This document shows positions 27,211 through 35,417 of a DNA stretch of 64,000 nt, piece by piece. Under the pieces are notes generated by a model, which had not been told where the DNA came from, did not search any database, and saw nothing but the letters and a program-made list of their open reading frames with translations. A program made the translations under genes and the position numbers. The stretch's first letter is position 1, and each line of letters starts with the position of its first letter. Origin of the DNA: an uncultured Hyphomicrobiales bacterium (lineage in GTDB: Bacteria > Pseudomonadota > Alphaproteobacteria > Rhizobiales > Beijerinckiaceae); assembly GCA_903825465.1 (NCBI GenBank), contig CAIKAR010000018.1, forward strand, positions 23,185 to 87,184, in the 5' to 3' direction.

Positions 27211-28004
27211 GGGGCCTCGCGGCGCGCGGCCTCTCGATCGGCTATGGCGGCGTCGCCATCGCGCGCGGCGTCGACCTGTCGATCCAACAGGGTGAAATCA
27301 CTTGCCTGCTGGGCCCCAACGGCGTTGGCAAGACCACGCTGTTCAAGACGCTGCTGGGGCTGCTGCCGGCGCTCGGCGGCGCCGTGACGGTCGATGGCGT
27401 TGATATCTCCCGCATGCGCCGGGCCGATATCGCGCGCGTCATCGCCTATGTCCCGCAGTCGCATCCGCCGGATTTCGCCTACACCGTGCGCGACCTCGTC
27501 GTCATGGGCCGCACCGCCGGCCTCGGCGCTTTCAAAACCCCGGGGCGCGCCGATATCGAGGCGGCGTCGCGCGCGCTCGACACGCTTGGCGTCGCCAACC
27601 TCGCCGACCGCGACGCCACCCGCATATCCGGCGGGCAGCTTCAACTCGCGTTGATCGCGCGCGCCCTCGCGCAGGAAGCGACCGTCATTGTCATGGACGA
27701 GCCCACGGCGAGCCTCGACATCGCCAACCGCGTCCTCGTGCTGGAAACCGTCCGCTCGCTGGCGGAGCGCGGACATGCGGTTGTCATGTCCACCCACGAG
27801 CCCGAACACGCCTTCGCGGTCGCGCATTTTGTGGCGGCGCTCGGCCCGCAAAACCACTTCGTCGCCGGGCCGGTCGAGGAGGTGCTGACCGACGAAGAGC
27901 TGTCGCGCCTCTACGGCGTCGATCTCCGCGTCGAGCGCGCCCCGTCGGGCCGCGTCGTTGTTGGTCCAAGGGAGAAGAAGGGAAGCGCGCCGCCGGTTAT
28001 CTGA
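27207..28004 (+). CDS. Class II ABC importer ATPase (FecE/BtuD family)
   Basis: The 265-residue protein starts at TTG 27207, overlapping the permease stop, with CAGGGGCG upstream. Walker A is GPNGVGKTTL (near residue 38), signature ISGGQLQLALIARA, Walker B VIVMDEPTASLD, with the switch His in VVMSTHEPEHA. The Y-loop-type PQSHPPDFAYTVRDLVVMGR is typical of metal-chelate ATPases. It overlaps the convergent DUF6460 gene by 8 bp. Confidence 0.93.
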   Translation: MRGLAARGLSIGYGGVAIARGVDLSIQQGEITCLLGPNGVGKTTLFKTLLGLLPALGGAVTVDGVDISRMRRADIARVIAYVPQSHPPDFAYTVRDLVVMGRTAGLGAFKTPGRADIEAASRALDTLGVANLADRDATRISGGQLQLALIARALAQEATVIVMDEPTASLDIANRVLVLETVRSLAERGHAVVMSTHEPEHAFAVAHFVAALGPQNHFVAGPVEEVLTDEELSRLYGVDLRVERAPSGRVVVGPREKKGSAPPVI

Positions 28005-28341
28005 CCGGGCGCTGGCTCAGCAGCCGCGTGATCAACCAGACCGGCACGACCAGCGCCGCGCCGGCGAGCACATATTCGCCCACTTCGCGCACCGCGTCGA
28101 AGCCAAGGTTCCACAAGCGCTCAAACAGCCGGTCGATGGCGCGGAAGATGTCCCAGGGCCGGATGTCGAGCCACATCAGCAACGCGCCGACAATCATCGA
28201 CACGAAGAACAGCCGGACGAAAACCGCCGCTGGCGAACCTCCGAGAAAGCGGTTCAGGCCGGTCGACGCCGCCATCGGCGGCTCGGCGGTTCCCGTGCCG
28301 CTGGTCCAGCGGGGGTTCGGCGGCTCGATGGTCTGGGACAT
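27997..28341 (-). CDS. DUF6460 membrane protein
   Basis: The 114-residue protein has a Pro/Thr-rich cytosolic start, the motif LNRFLGGSPAAVFVRLFFVS, one helix ending GALLMWLDIRPWD, a linker, and a second helix (EYVLAGAALVVPVWLITRLL). The GGSPAAV-to-WLDI block matches what I know as DUF6460, found in Rhizobiales, function unknown. Confidence 0.8.
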   Translation of the reverse strand: MSQTIEPPNPRWTSGTGTAEPPMAASTGLNRFLGGSPAAVFVRLFFVSMIVGALLMWLDIRPWDIFRAIDRLFERLWNLGFDAVREVGEYVLAGAALVVPVWLITRLLSQRPVR

Positions 28342-28394
28342 GGCAAGGGCCTTCGGGAAACCTGGTTTTCGGAAAATATGTCGATGGGGGCTAT

Positions 28395-28784
28395 TCAGGT
28401 GCGGTCGCGCGGGTCGGCGTCGCCTTCGCGCATCATCCGCATCATGCGTCGCATGAAATCCTCGGCGTAATCAAGCGCCTTGCCCATGTCTTCGCGGCTG
28501 GGCAGGGATTTCATCGGCGACGTGGACTTTTCACGCGCTTCGAGTTCGGCGTTTTTCGTGGCGAGGCGGTCGATTTCCGCGTTGAGCGCCGCGCGGTCGT
28601 CCGCCGCCGCCCGGCACTCGGCGCTGGCTTCCTTGACGACGCAGAGCGACACCGCGCCGGTGCGCGTATCGAGCCGCAAAAAGCCGTTGGCCGTGGGCGT
28701 CATCGAGTAGCGCCCCGCGTCCCCGTCGTCCGCAAAGGCGGGGCAGGCGAGGACGACCAGGGTGGCGGCGAATAAAAGGCGCAT
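28395..28784 (-). CDS. Secreted coiled-coil protein of unknown function
   Basis: The 129-residue protein starts at ATG 28784, with GGGGAG upstream. The signal peptide ends near PAFA-DD. A short beta-rich part (GFLRLDTRTGAVSLCV, two Cys in all) is followed by a heptad-like helix RAALNAEIDRLATKNAELEA (about residues 66-85) and a Met/Arg-rich tail (DFMRRMMRMMREG). It sits between the ABC-F gene and DUF6460 on the same strand. Confidence 0.7.
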   Translation of the reverse strand: MRLLFAATLVVLACPAFADDGDAGRYSMTPTANGFLRLDTRTGAVSLCVVKEASAECRAAADDRAALNAEIDRLATKNAELEAREKSTSPMKSLPSREDMGKALDYAEDFMRRMMRMMREGDADPRDRT

Positions 28785-28861
28785 GGGAGGACTCCCCGAG
28801 GGCGCGATGAATATGGCTGGGGCCGATGGCGAAACAAGGGCGGGGAGGGGGCGCGCCAAAC

Positions 28862-30733
28862 CTAACCCGCGGCCTCCACTTCCTCCGTCAACGCCAGCCA
28901 TTCCTCCTCGGCGTTCGTCAGCGCCCTTTGGACATCCGCGCGCTGCGCCGCGAGCTGGCCGGCTTTGCCGGAATCCCTGGCGTAGGCCGCGGGGTCGGCG
29001 AGCGCCGCGTCGACGCGCCGCAACAGGTCTTCGAATTTCCGCATGCGGTCTTCGGCCGCCTGGATTTGCCGCCGCACCATGCCGGCGTCGCGGCGCGGCT
29101 TCGGCGTTTCCATCCGCGGCGCCGGAGTTTCGGGCGGCGTTTCCCGCGGTTTCGACGCGGGCGGCCCGTTGGCGCTGTCCAGCACGAATTTTTGGTAATC
29201 CGCCATGTCGCCGTCGAAGTTTTTCACCGTGCCGTCGGCGACGAGCCACAACCTGTCGGCGCACGCCTCCAGCAAGCGCCGATCATGCGAGACGAGAATC
29301 ACGGCGCCTTCGTAGTCGTTGATCGCGTCGATCAAGGCGGCGCGGCTGTCGATGTCGAGATGGTTCGTCGGCTCGTCGAGAATGACCAGCGAGGGGCCCG
29401 AGAACGTCGCCAGTCCCATCAGCAAGCGCGCCTTCTCGCCGCCCGAGAGCTGCGTGATCCGCGTGTCCGCCTTCACGTTGGGAAAGCCAATGCGGGCGCA
29501 GGCGCCGCGGATTTTCGATTCGCCTTCGCCCGGCATTAGCTCCGCCACATGCGAATAAGGCGTGCCGCGCTCGTCGAGGTCGTCGATCTGATGCTGCGCG
29601 AAAAAGCCCACGTCGAGTTTTATCGCGCGCTTCACGACGCCCGCCAGCGGGTCGAGCCTGCCGGCGACAAGTTTCGCGAACGTCGATTTGCCGTTGCCGT
29701 TCGAGCCCAGGAGGCCGATGCGGTCGTCGTTTGAAATCGACAGGCTCATTTGCGACAGAACAGTCGTGTCGCCATAGCCGGCGCTGGCGCGCTCCATCTG
29801 GACAATGGGCGGCGACAGCGGCTTGGCGGGGGAGGGGAAGCGGAAAGGCAGCACGTCCGTGTCGATGATCGCGCCGACATCCTCCATTTTCGCCAGCATC
29901 TTGACGCGCGACTGCGCCTGCCGCGCCTTGGTGGCGGACGCGCGGAAGCGGTCGACGAAGGCTTGCATGTGCGCGCGCTTCTCGGCCTGCTTTTTTTGCT
30001 GTTTTTGCAACACGATTTGCTGCTCGCGCCGCTGCTTTTCGAAGCTTGTGTAATTGCCCTTCCACAAGACCAGCTTGCCCTGGTCGAGGTGCAGGATGTG
30101 GTCGGCGACATCGTCGAGCAGGTCGCGGTCGTGGCTGATGACGATGACGGTCGCGGGGTAGTGTTGGAGATAGTCGACGAGCCACAACGCGCCCTCGAGA
30201 TCGAGGTAGTTGGTGGGCTCGTCGAGCAGCAGAATGTCCGGCGCCGAAAACAGCACGGCGGCGAGCGCGACGCGCATGCGCCAACCGCCGGAAAACTCGG
30301 ACAGCGCGCGATGCTGCGCCTCGTGGTCGAAGCCGAGGCCCGAAAGGATGCCCGCCGCCCGCGCCGGCGCGGAATGCGCGTCGATATCGACGAGGCGCGT
30401 CTGAATTTCGGCGATGCGCATGGGGTCGGCGGCGGTGTCGGCCTCCGCCATCAGTTCGGCGCGCTCGACGTCGGCGGAAAGCACGAAATCGACGAGTTTT
30501 CCCGGGCCCCCCGGGGCCTCCTGCTCGACGCGGCCGAGCCTCGCCTGCCGGGGAATCTGGATCGAGCCGCCCTCGGCGTCGATCTCGCCGGCGATCATGC
30601 GGAACAGCGTGGTTTTGCCCGCGCCGTTGCGGCCGACAAAACCCACGCGGGCGCGCTCCGGCAAGGCCGCCGAGGCCGCTTCGAACAACAGGCGCGGCCC
30701 GATGCGGTAGGTGATCTCGTTGATGTGCAGCAT
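28862..30733 (-). CDS. ABC-F ATPase (YheS/Uup-type)
   Basis: The 623-residue protein starts at ATG 30733 (MLHINEITYRIG); the frame is open upstream but that part overlaps pyrE antisense. It is a soluble twin-ATPase: Walker A GRNGAGKTTL, signature EFSGGWRMRVALA and LLLDEPTNYLDL in the first half; GSNGNGKSTF, QLSGGEKARLLMG and VILDEPTNHLDI in the second. A basic linker rich in Gln and Lys and a C-terminal coiled coil complete it. ABC-F proteins act on the ribosome. Confidence 0.92.
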   Translation of the reverse strand: MLHINEITYRIGPRLLFEAASAALPERARVGFVGRNGAGKTTLFRMIAGEIDAEGGSIQIPRQARLGRVEQEAPGGPGKLVDFVLSADVERAELMAEADTAADPMRIAEIQTRLVDIDAHSAPARAAGILSGLGFDHEAQHRALSEFSGGWRMRVALAAVLFSAPDILLLDEPTNYLDLEGALWLVDYLQHYPATVIVISHDRDLLDDVADHILHLDQGKLVLWKGNYTSFEKQRREQQIVLQKQQKKQAEKRAHMQAFVDRFRASATKARQAQSRVKMLAKMEDVGAIIDTDVLPFRFPSPAKPLSPPIVQMERASAGYGDTTVLSQMSLSISNDDRIGLLGSNGNGKSTFAKLVAGRLDPLAGVVKRAIKLDVGFFAQHQIDDLDERGTPYSHVAELMPGEGESKIRGACARIGFPNVKADTRITQLSGGEKARLLMGLATFSGPSLVILDEPTNHLDIDSRAALIDAINDYEGAVILVSHDRRLLEACADRLWLVADGTVKNFDGDMADYQKFVLDSANGPPASKPRETPPETPAPRMETPKPRRDAGMVRRQIQAAEDRMRKFEDLLRRVDAALADPAAYARDSGKAGQLAAQRADVQRALTNAEEEWLALTEEVEAAG

Positions 30734-30871
30734 GGCGGGCGGGTTTTGACCCGTCGCGCGGCGAAAGGCAATCGTCCCGCGGGTCGCGGACGAAGGGGAG
30801 GGATCGTGGGTTGACCGCCGGCCGCCGGGCTGATTTGGGTTCCGCGACCCCATCGCAGCCGGAGCCCCGCC

Positions 30872-31441
30872 ATGACCGACGCCGCCGCGCGGAAAAACCT
30901 CGCCGAAATCATCTACCGCCGCTCGTTCGGCCGCGGCGATGTCACGCTCGCCTCGGGCAAGAAGAGCGATTATTATTTCGACATGAAACCCTCGATGCTC
31001 GATCCGCAAGGCGCCGAGACCATCGCGCGCATGATGCACGAGCGCGTTGTCGCCGCGGGCGCGGACCACGTTGGCGGCCTCGAACTGGGCGCGGTGCCGA
31101 TCACGGGTTCGCTGGTGGCGGTTTCCGTGTCTTGCGGCAAGCCGCTGCGCGGCTTCATCATGCGTAAAAAGCAGAAGGAACACGGCGCGAAAAAGCACAT
31201 CGAGGGACTTGCCGCCGGCGAAAGCCTGAAGGGAAAAAAGATCGCCATTCTCGAAGATGTCACGACGACAGGCGGTTCGGCGGCGCAAGTCATCGAGGAG
31301 TGCCGCGCGCAGGGCGCCGAGGTGGCGCTGGTGCTGTCGATCGTCGACCGCGACGAAGGCGCGGCCGAGTTTTTCGCCGGGCAGGGCGTGACGTTCGAAG
31401 CGCTGTTCAAGGCGGGGGAATTCCGGTCGCGGACCGATTGA
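30872..31441 (+). CDS. pyrE: Orotate phosphoribosyltransferase
   Basis: The 189-residue protein makes orotidine 5'-phosphate from orotate and PRPP in pyrimidine synthesis. It has FGRGDVTLASGKKSDYYFDM at the substrate site, the KKxKxHG loop (MRKKQKEHGAKKHIEG), and the PRPP motif AILEDVTTTGGSA. The gene is divergent from the ABC-F gene and converges on the DUF1003 gene. Confidence 0.96.
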   Translation: MTDAAARKNLAEIIYRRSFGRGDVTLASGKKSDYYFDMKPSMLDPQGAETIARMMHERVVAAGADHVGGLELGAVPITGSLVAVSVSCGKPLRGFIMRKKQKEHGAKKHIEGLAAGESLKGKKIAILEDVTTTGGSAAQVIEECRAQGAEVALVLSIVDRDEGAAEFFAGQGVTFEALFKAGEFRSRTD

Positions 31442-31459
31442 GCGCGTCGGAAATTCCGC

Positions 31460-32026
31460 TTACGCGGGTTTCGCGGCGATCACCGCGTCGCGGACCTCGC
31501 GCGTCAGCGTCTCCACCCGTTCGGTCAATTCCCTTACGGTTTCGGTGAGTTCGGTGTTCCTCTGAACCATTTCAAGCAGCACGCCCGTGTGCCTGTTGGC
31601 GAGCATCTCGCGCTCCTCGCTCGCCTTATGCAAATCCTCGCGGTGTTGGGCGTCGGCCACCGCGTGGCATTTGTCGCGGTCGGCCTGCCGCGTCTGCGCC
31701 AGCAGAATCAGCGGCGCCGCGTAAGCGGCCTGCAAGCTGAACGCGAGGTTCAACAAAATGAACGGATAAAGGTCGAAAGTCGTCCAACCCACGACGTTGA
31801 GGATGATCCAGATGGTGACGAAGACCGTCTGGCCCATGAGGAAAACCGGCGTGCCGAAGAAGCGCGCGAAAGCTTCCGCCTTTTGCGCGAACCAGTCGTC
31901 GCCGAAGACGGCGCCCAGATGTCGATGCGGGCTGTGGAAGCGGAAAAAATGGTCGTCAGGCTTCCCGTCGTCCGGGTTGGCGTCGTCCGGGCCGGCGCGC
32001 ATGGCCAATTCGGTTTCCACTGACAT
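31460..32026 (-). CDS. DUF1003 membrane protein
   Basis: The 188-residue protein has two adjacent hydrophobic helices (GQTVFVTIWIILNVVGW and FILLNLAFSLQAAYAAPLIL) separated by the DLYPF turn that defines DUF1003. The RQADRDK motif follows, then a long C-terminal coiled coil with TELTETVRELTERVETLTRE. The function is unknown. Confidence 0.9.
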   Translation of the reverse strand: MSVETELAMRAGPDDANPDDGKPDDHFFRFHSPHRHLGAVFGDDWFAQKAEAFARFFGTPVFLMGQTVFVTIWIILNVVGWTTFDLYPFILLNLAFSLQAAYAAPLILLAQTRQADRDKCHAVADAQHREDLHKASEEREMLANRHTGVLLEMVQRNTELTETVRELTERVETLTREVRDAVIAAKPA

Positions 32027-32098
32027 CGGTCGGGCCTTTCGCGAAAAGATGCGGCGACAACGCTGGACGCGGAACGCGACGCTTCCGCGACGCCGGGT

Positions 32099-32596
32099 CT
32101 AGTTCCGCTCGTCCGGCAACGGCGGCAGGGGCATCACCGGAACGCCCTCCTCGGCCAGCGCCTTCGCTTCCGCCCATGTCGCCTTGCCGTGGATGGAACG
32201 ATGGGGAACGTCGCCTTCGTGCATAGCGCGCGCTTCTTTGGGAAAATTGTCTCCCACGTCCGTCGAGTCCTTCGTCAGCTTCGTGTGCAATTCGCGGATC
32301 ATGGCGCGGACTTCGCGGTGCTTTTCGTCGATTAGCGCCACAGGCGCGGCGACCGGCGCCGCTGTCTCCGCCGCCCCGGCGGCCGCGGCTGATTCCATCG
32401 CCGCCACCATGCGCGTCGCGCCACGCCGCTTCGACGTCGAAACGCTCGGCGCCATCAGCGCCTTCGACACTTTCTTTGACCCGCAAACCGGGCATTCGAC
32501 GAAACCCCGCTTGACCTGCGTGTCAAAGGAATCCGCGCTTGGAAACCAGCTTTCGAAATCGTGGTCGTGGCCGCAAACGAGCGAATACTTGATCAT
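32099..32596 (-). CDS. DUF1178 zinc-ribbon-like protein
   Basis: The 165-residue protein opens MIKYSLVCGHDHDFESWF and carries CPVCGSKKVSKALMAPSVS, typical of DUF1178 (Cys motifs likely bind zinc). An Ala-rich linker precedes a helical C-terminal domain with ARAMHEGDVPHRSIHG. It is next to grxC and comF on the same strand, an arrangement common in Rhizobiales. The carbon-nitrogen hydrolase gene often found between grxC and DUF1178 is missing here (from memory of related genomes). Confidence 0.88.
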   Translation of the reverse strand: MIKYSLVCGHDHDFESWFPSADSFDTQVKRGFVECPVCGSKKVSKALMAPSVSTSKRRGATRMVAAMESAAAAGAAETAAPVAAPVALIDEKHREVRAMIRELHTKLTKDSTDVGDNFPKEARAMHEGDVPHRSIHGKATWAEAKALAEEGVPVMPLPPLPDERN

Positions 32597-32600
32597 CGCT

Positions 32601-32858
32601 TCAGGCGCCCAGCAGCGCGTCTAGCCCGCCGGCGTGGTCCAGTCCGTACAGGTCGTCGCAGCCGCCAACATGGCGTTCGCCGACGAAAATTTGCGGCACA
32701 GTGGCGCGGCCGCCGGCGCGCTGGGCCATGGCGCGTTGCGCGGCCGCGTCGCCATCGACGGGAATCTCGTCGAAGGCGGCGTTCTTTTTGCGCAGCAAAT
32801 CCTTGGCGGCGTCGCAATAGGGGCAGTACATCTTCGTGTAAATGGTGATCGGCGGCAT
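32601..32858 (-). CDS. grxC: Glutaredoxin 3
   Basis: The 85-residue protein has the dithiol active site YCPYC (residues 11-15), the TVPQIFVG cis-Pro loop and the GGCDDLYGL glutathione-binding motif. It reduces disulfides with glutathione in the cytosol. It lies 4 bp before DUF1178 and 54 bp after comF on the same strand. Confidence 0.95.
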   Translation of the reverse strand: MPPITIYTKMYCPYCDAAKDLLRKKNAAFDEIPVDGDAAAQRAMAQRAGGRATVPQIFVGERHVGGCDDLYGLDHAGGLDALLGA

Positions 32859-32912
32859 GATCGTATCCTTCGCTCCCCTTATATGGGAAACAACGGCTGC
32901 GTCACAATATCG

Positions 32913-33713
32913 TCAACCGGCGACGACCACGCGGGCGAAAACCAGCGTGTCGACGTTCGCGGCGCCGGCGCGCAGCAGGGCGCGGGCGGCGGCGTTGGCC
33001 GTGGCCCCCGATGTCAAGACATCGTCGATGAACACGAGCCTGCGGCCTTCGACGCGGGGGCGGGCCTGCGGCGACACCCGGAAGGCGCCTTGAACATTTT
33101 CCGCGCGCTGGACTTTGGACAGGCCGACCTGCGGCGATGTTGGCTTCACCCGCTCCAGCGCCGCGGCCTCGACCGGCAGGCCGGTTTCTCGGCCAATGAA
33201 GTCGGCGAGGGTCTTGGCTTGGTTGAAGCGGCGCGACGCCAGCCGCCAGCGGTGCAGCGGCGCGGGAATCAACGCGTCGGCGTCCGCCAGCAATTCGGCG
33301 CCAGCGCGCGCCATCCACCGCGCCATCGGCGCCGCGACCTCCATCCGGTCATGGTATTTGAGCCGGTGCGTCAACGCCCGCGCGGGCCCCTCGTCGTAGA
33401 TCGCGACCGCCCGGGCCCGGTTCCAGGCGGGGGGATCGGCGATCGCCTCGGGCGACAAAAGGCCCGCGCCAAGGTCCTGCGCGAAGGGCGTGCCGAGCCG
33501 TTCGCAATAGGGCCGCTCGATAAAGCGGGTCGCGTTCCAGCACGCGGAACACAGCGTGCCTGGCTCGGTGACCGCGGCGCGACAGGATAAGCAGGAAGGC
33601 GGATAGACAAGGTCGAGCGCGGTTTTGCCGGCGGCGCGGGCGAAGTCGCGCAGCCAACCTGTGCGCCGCAAGGGCGTCGAAGGCGCGGGGACGATGGGCG
33701 CGTGGTCGCTCAT
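32913..33713 (-). CDS. comF: ComF-family phosphoribosyltransferase-like protein
   Basis: The 266-residue protein starts at ATG 33713. The N-terminal double zinc motif PPSCLSC...CSACW is followed by HRLKYHDRMEVAAPMARWMA, IPAPLHRWRLASRRFNQA and the PRTase loop RLVFIDDVLTSGATANA. ComF proteins are linked to DNA uptake in naturally competent bacteria, but most carriers are not known to be competent. It heads the comF-grxC-DUF1178 group. Confidence 0.93.
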   Translation of the reverse strand: MSDHAPIVPAPSTPLRRTGWLRDFARAAGKTALDLVYPPSCLSCRAAVTEPGTLCSACWNATRFIERPYCERLGTPFAQDLGAGLLSPEAIADPPAWNRARAVAIYDEGPARALTHRLKYHDRMEVAAPMARWMARAGAELLADADALIPAPLHRWRLASRRFNQAKTLADFIGRETGLPVEAAALERVKPTSPQVGLSKVQRAENVQGAFRVSPQARPRVEGRRLVFIDDVLTSGATANAAARALLRAGAANVDTLVFARVVVAG

Positions 33714-33792
33714 GCCGCTATCATGGACCGGCGTGGGAGAGAGGTCCAACGCGGCGGCGACAGCGCCGCCTCGCGGAGCGGAACATCGCGGT

Positions 33793-35205
33793 TCAGACGC
33801 CGGCGGCGTTGGGCTTGCCGACGATCGACAGCGTTGGCGCGCGCGCCTCGCGCGACAGCAATTCCTCGCGCCGGTCAATGAGCGCCCGGCGCGCCTCGGA
33901 CATGGCGAGCTTGAGCGCGGAGATGTTGGCGTCGTCGAACACGCCGTCGCGCGCGTAGCGCAGGCCCGTGGTGGAGAGCTCCTCGATCGAAAAGTGGATT
34001 TTCGACAGGGTGTCGACGTCTTCCGCCGCGTGGGCGCGGTGCTTCGCGTCAATGACTTCGTCGATCAACGTCAGCGCCCGCCGGCGCGAACGCATGCCGG
34101 TGACGCCGAAGAGCGCCGCGATGCCGGAGCCGAAGGCGCTGAGCGCCATCGCGCCCATGTAAACGAGGTCGCCGTATTGGTCGGACCAACTCTTGGTCGA
34201 ATCCGAATAATAGGCCCAGGCGCCGGGGTGGACGGGGTGCCTGGAGGTCCGCTCCGCCTCCGGCTTCTCCATGAAGGCGAAAATCGGCGCGTCGACGGCG
34301 ATGTCCTCGCGGCGCGAATAAAGCGCTTCGGCCAGATTGCCGATGAGCCGCTCGCCGAGGTCGTGATCGGCCTCCAGCGTCCACAGCACGCCCGACGTCT
34401 TGATCTCGTCGGCTGGCCAGGGCGGCGAGCCGTCGAAGGCGCCGGCCGCGCCCTCGACGCTGGCCCAGCCCGGCTCGCGCTCGGAGAGCGCCTCCGCGCC
34501 CTCGACCTTCAGCGCGACGAGCTTGTCGCGCGCCGCCGCGCCAACAAGCGCGACAGTGTGTTTCATCGCCGGCGACGTCAGGGGCTCGACGATCATCGCC
34601 GCGGCGATCTTTTTTTGCGCGATCGCGGCGGCGAGGTCCTGTTCACTCAGCCCGACCGCCTCGTAGCCATCGCCGGGCACGCCGGAATGGGCGAGGATTT
34701 TCCCAAGAAACGCCAAATTCGCGTCGTCGGGGGGATAAACGCCGATGCGTTTTCCGCTGAGTTTGGCGACGCTGTCGATCTTGCCCTTGGCGGGCGTGAG
34801 AATGAGCGCGGCGTCCTTGTGCGCCACAAGAACCGTAGTCCCGCGGCGGGGATAGCCGGCGTCGCCGCGCACAAAGGCCAAGTCGGCGCGCCGGGCGTCG
34901 AGCGCAGCCGCGCTTTCGAGGGGACTCGCCGTGGGCACGATTTCGAGACGGAAGCTGCCCAGCGACCGACGCGGGCGCGACATGCGTTCTTGAACGACGG
35001 CGGCGAGCTTGGCCTCGTCGCTGCCCGGCGGGCCCACGGCCAGCCGGAGAGTTGTCGGCTCGCCGAAGACGTAGAACGCCAGCACGACCATGACAATCGC
35101 GCCGAACACCGCGCCAGCCCAGAGGAAGCCGGAACTCGCGACGGAGCCGGTCGCCGCGAAGCCGCGCGAAACAGGAGGGCGGGGGCGGGCGCGCATGGGC
35201 GTCAT
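33793..35205 (-). CDS. Membrane-anchored TAXI-family (TRAP) solute-binding protein
   Basis: The protein has 470 residues from ATG 35205. An N-terminal membrane helix (LWAGAVFGAIVMVVLAFYVF) takes the place of a cleaved signal peptide. The TAXI binding domain follows: LRLAVGPPGSDEAKLAAVVQ, SGKRIGVYPPDDANLAFLG, HPGAWAYYSD. A second hydrophobic helix (GAMALSAFGSGIAALFGV, near 360) leads to a roughly 100-residue helical cytosolic tail (RRRALTLIDEVIDAKHRAHA). No TRAP permease is present. Two anchors with a cytosolic tail suggest a sensor-like or structural role rather than simple delivery. Confidence 0.83.
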   Translation of the reverse strand: MTPMRARPRPPVSRGFAATGSVASSGFLWAGAVFGAIVMVVLAFYVFGEPTTLRLAVGPPGSDEAKLAAVVQERMSRPRRSLGSFRLEIVPTASPLESAAALDARRADLAFVRGDAGYPRRGTTVLVAHKDAALILTPAKGKIDSVAKLSGKRIGVYPPDDANLAFLGKILAHSGVPGDGYEAVGLSEQDLAAAIAQKKIAAAMIVEPLTSPAMKHTVALVGAAARDKLVALKVEGAEALSEREPGWASVEGAAGAFDGSPPWPADEIKTSGVLWTLEADHDLGERLIGNLAEALYSRREDIAVDAPIFAFMEKPEAERTSRHPVHPGAWAYYSDSTKSWSDQYGDLVYMGAMALSAFGSGIAALFGVTGMRSRRRALTLIDEVIDAKHRAHAAEDVDTLSKIHFSIEELSTTGLRYARDGVFDDANISALKLAMSEARRALIDRREELLSREARAPTLSIVGKPNAAGV

Positions 35206-35417
35206 CCAAATCGAATTCCTACGATTTGAATACCACAATTCGCGTCTCCGGGACACTTCACTACTCGGAGAGGTCAAAGCCGCTTCGCGCTGTTTGGTTC
35301 CAATGCGGAACCAAAGCGCGGGCGGCAGCCCGGACGAAACACAGAGAATCGAGATCGGGGCCTGGCGCCCAGCCGACGCGGTTTGGCGACCGGCTGACCG
35401 CGTAGGCTGGCGTTTCC
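35206..35417. other. Intergenic region with an inverted repeat
   Basis: GCGC-TG-TTTGGTTCC (35287-35301), a 5-nt centre and GGAACCAAA-GCGC (35307-35319) form a strong hairpin without a T run. It lies downstream of one gene and 80 bp upstream of the TAXI gene on the same strand, so it could be a terminator-like block, an RNA processing site or an operator. Nothing else is seen here. Confidence 0.55.
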
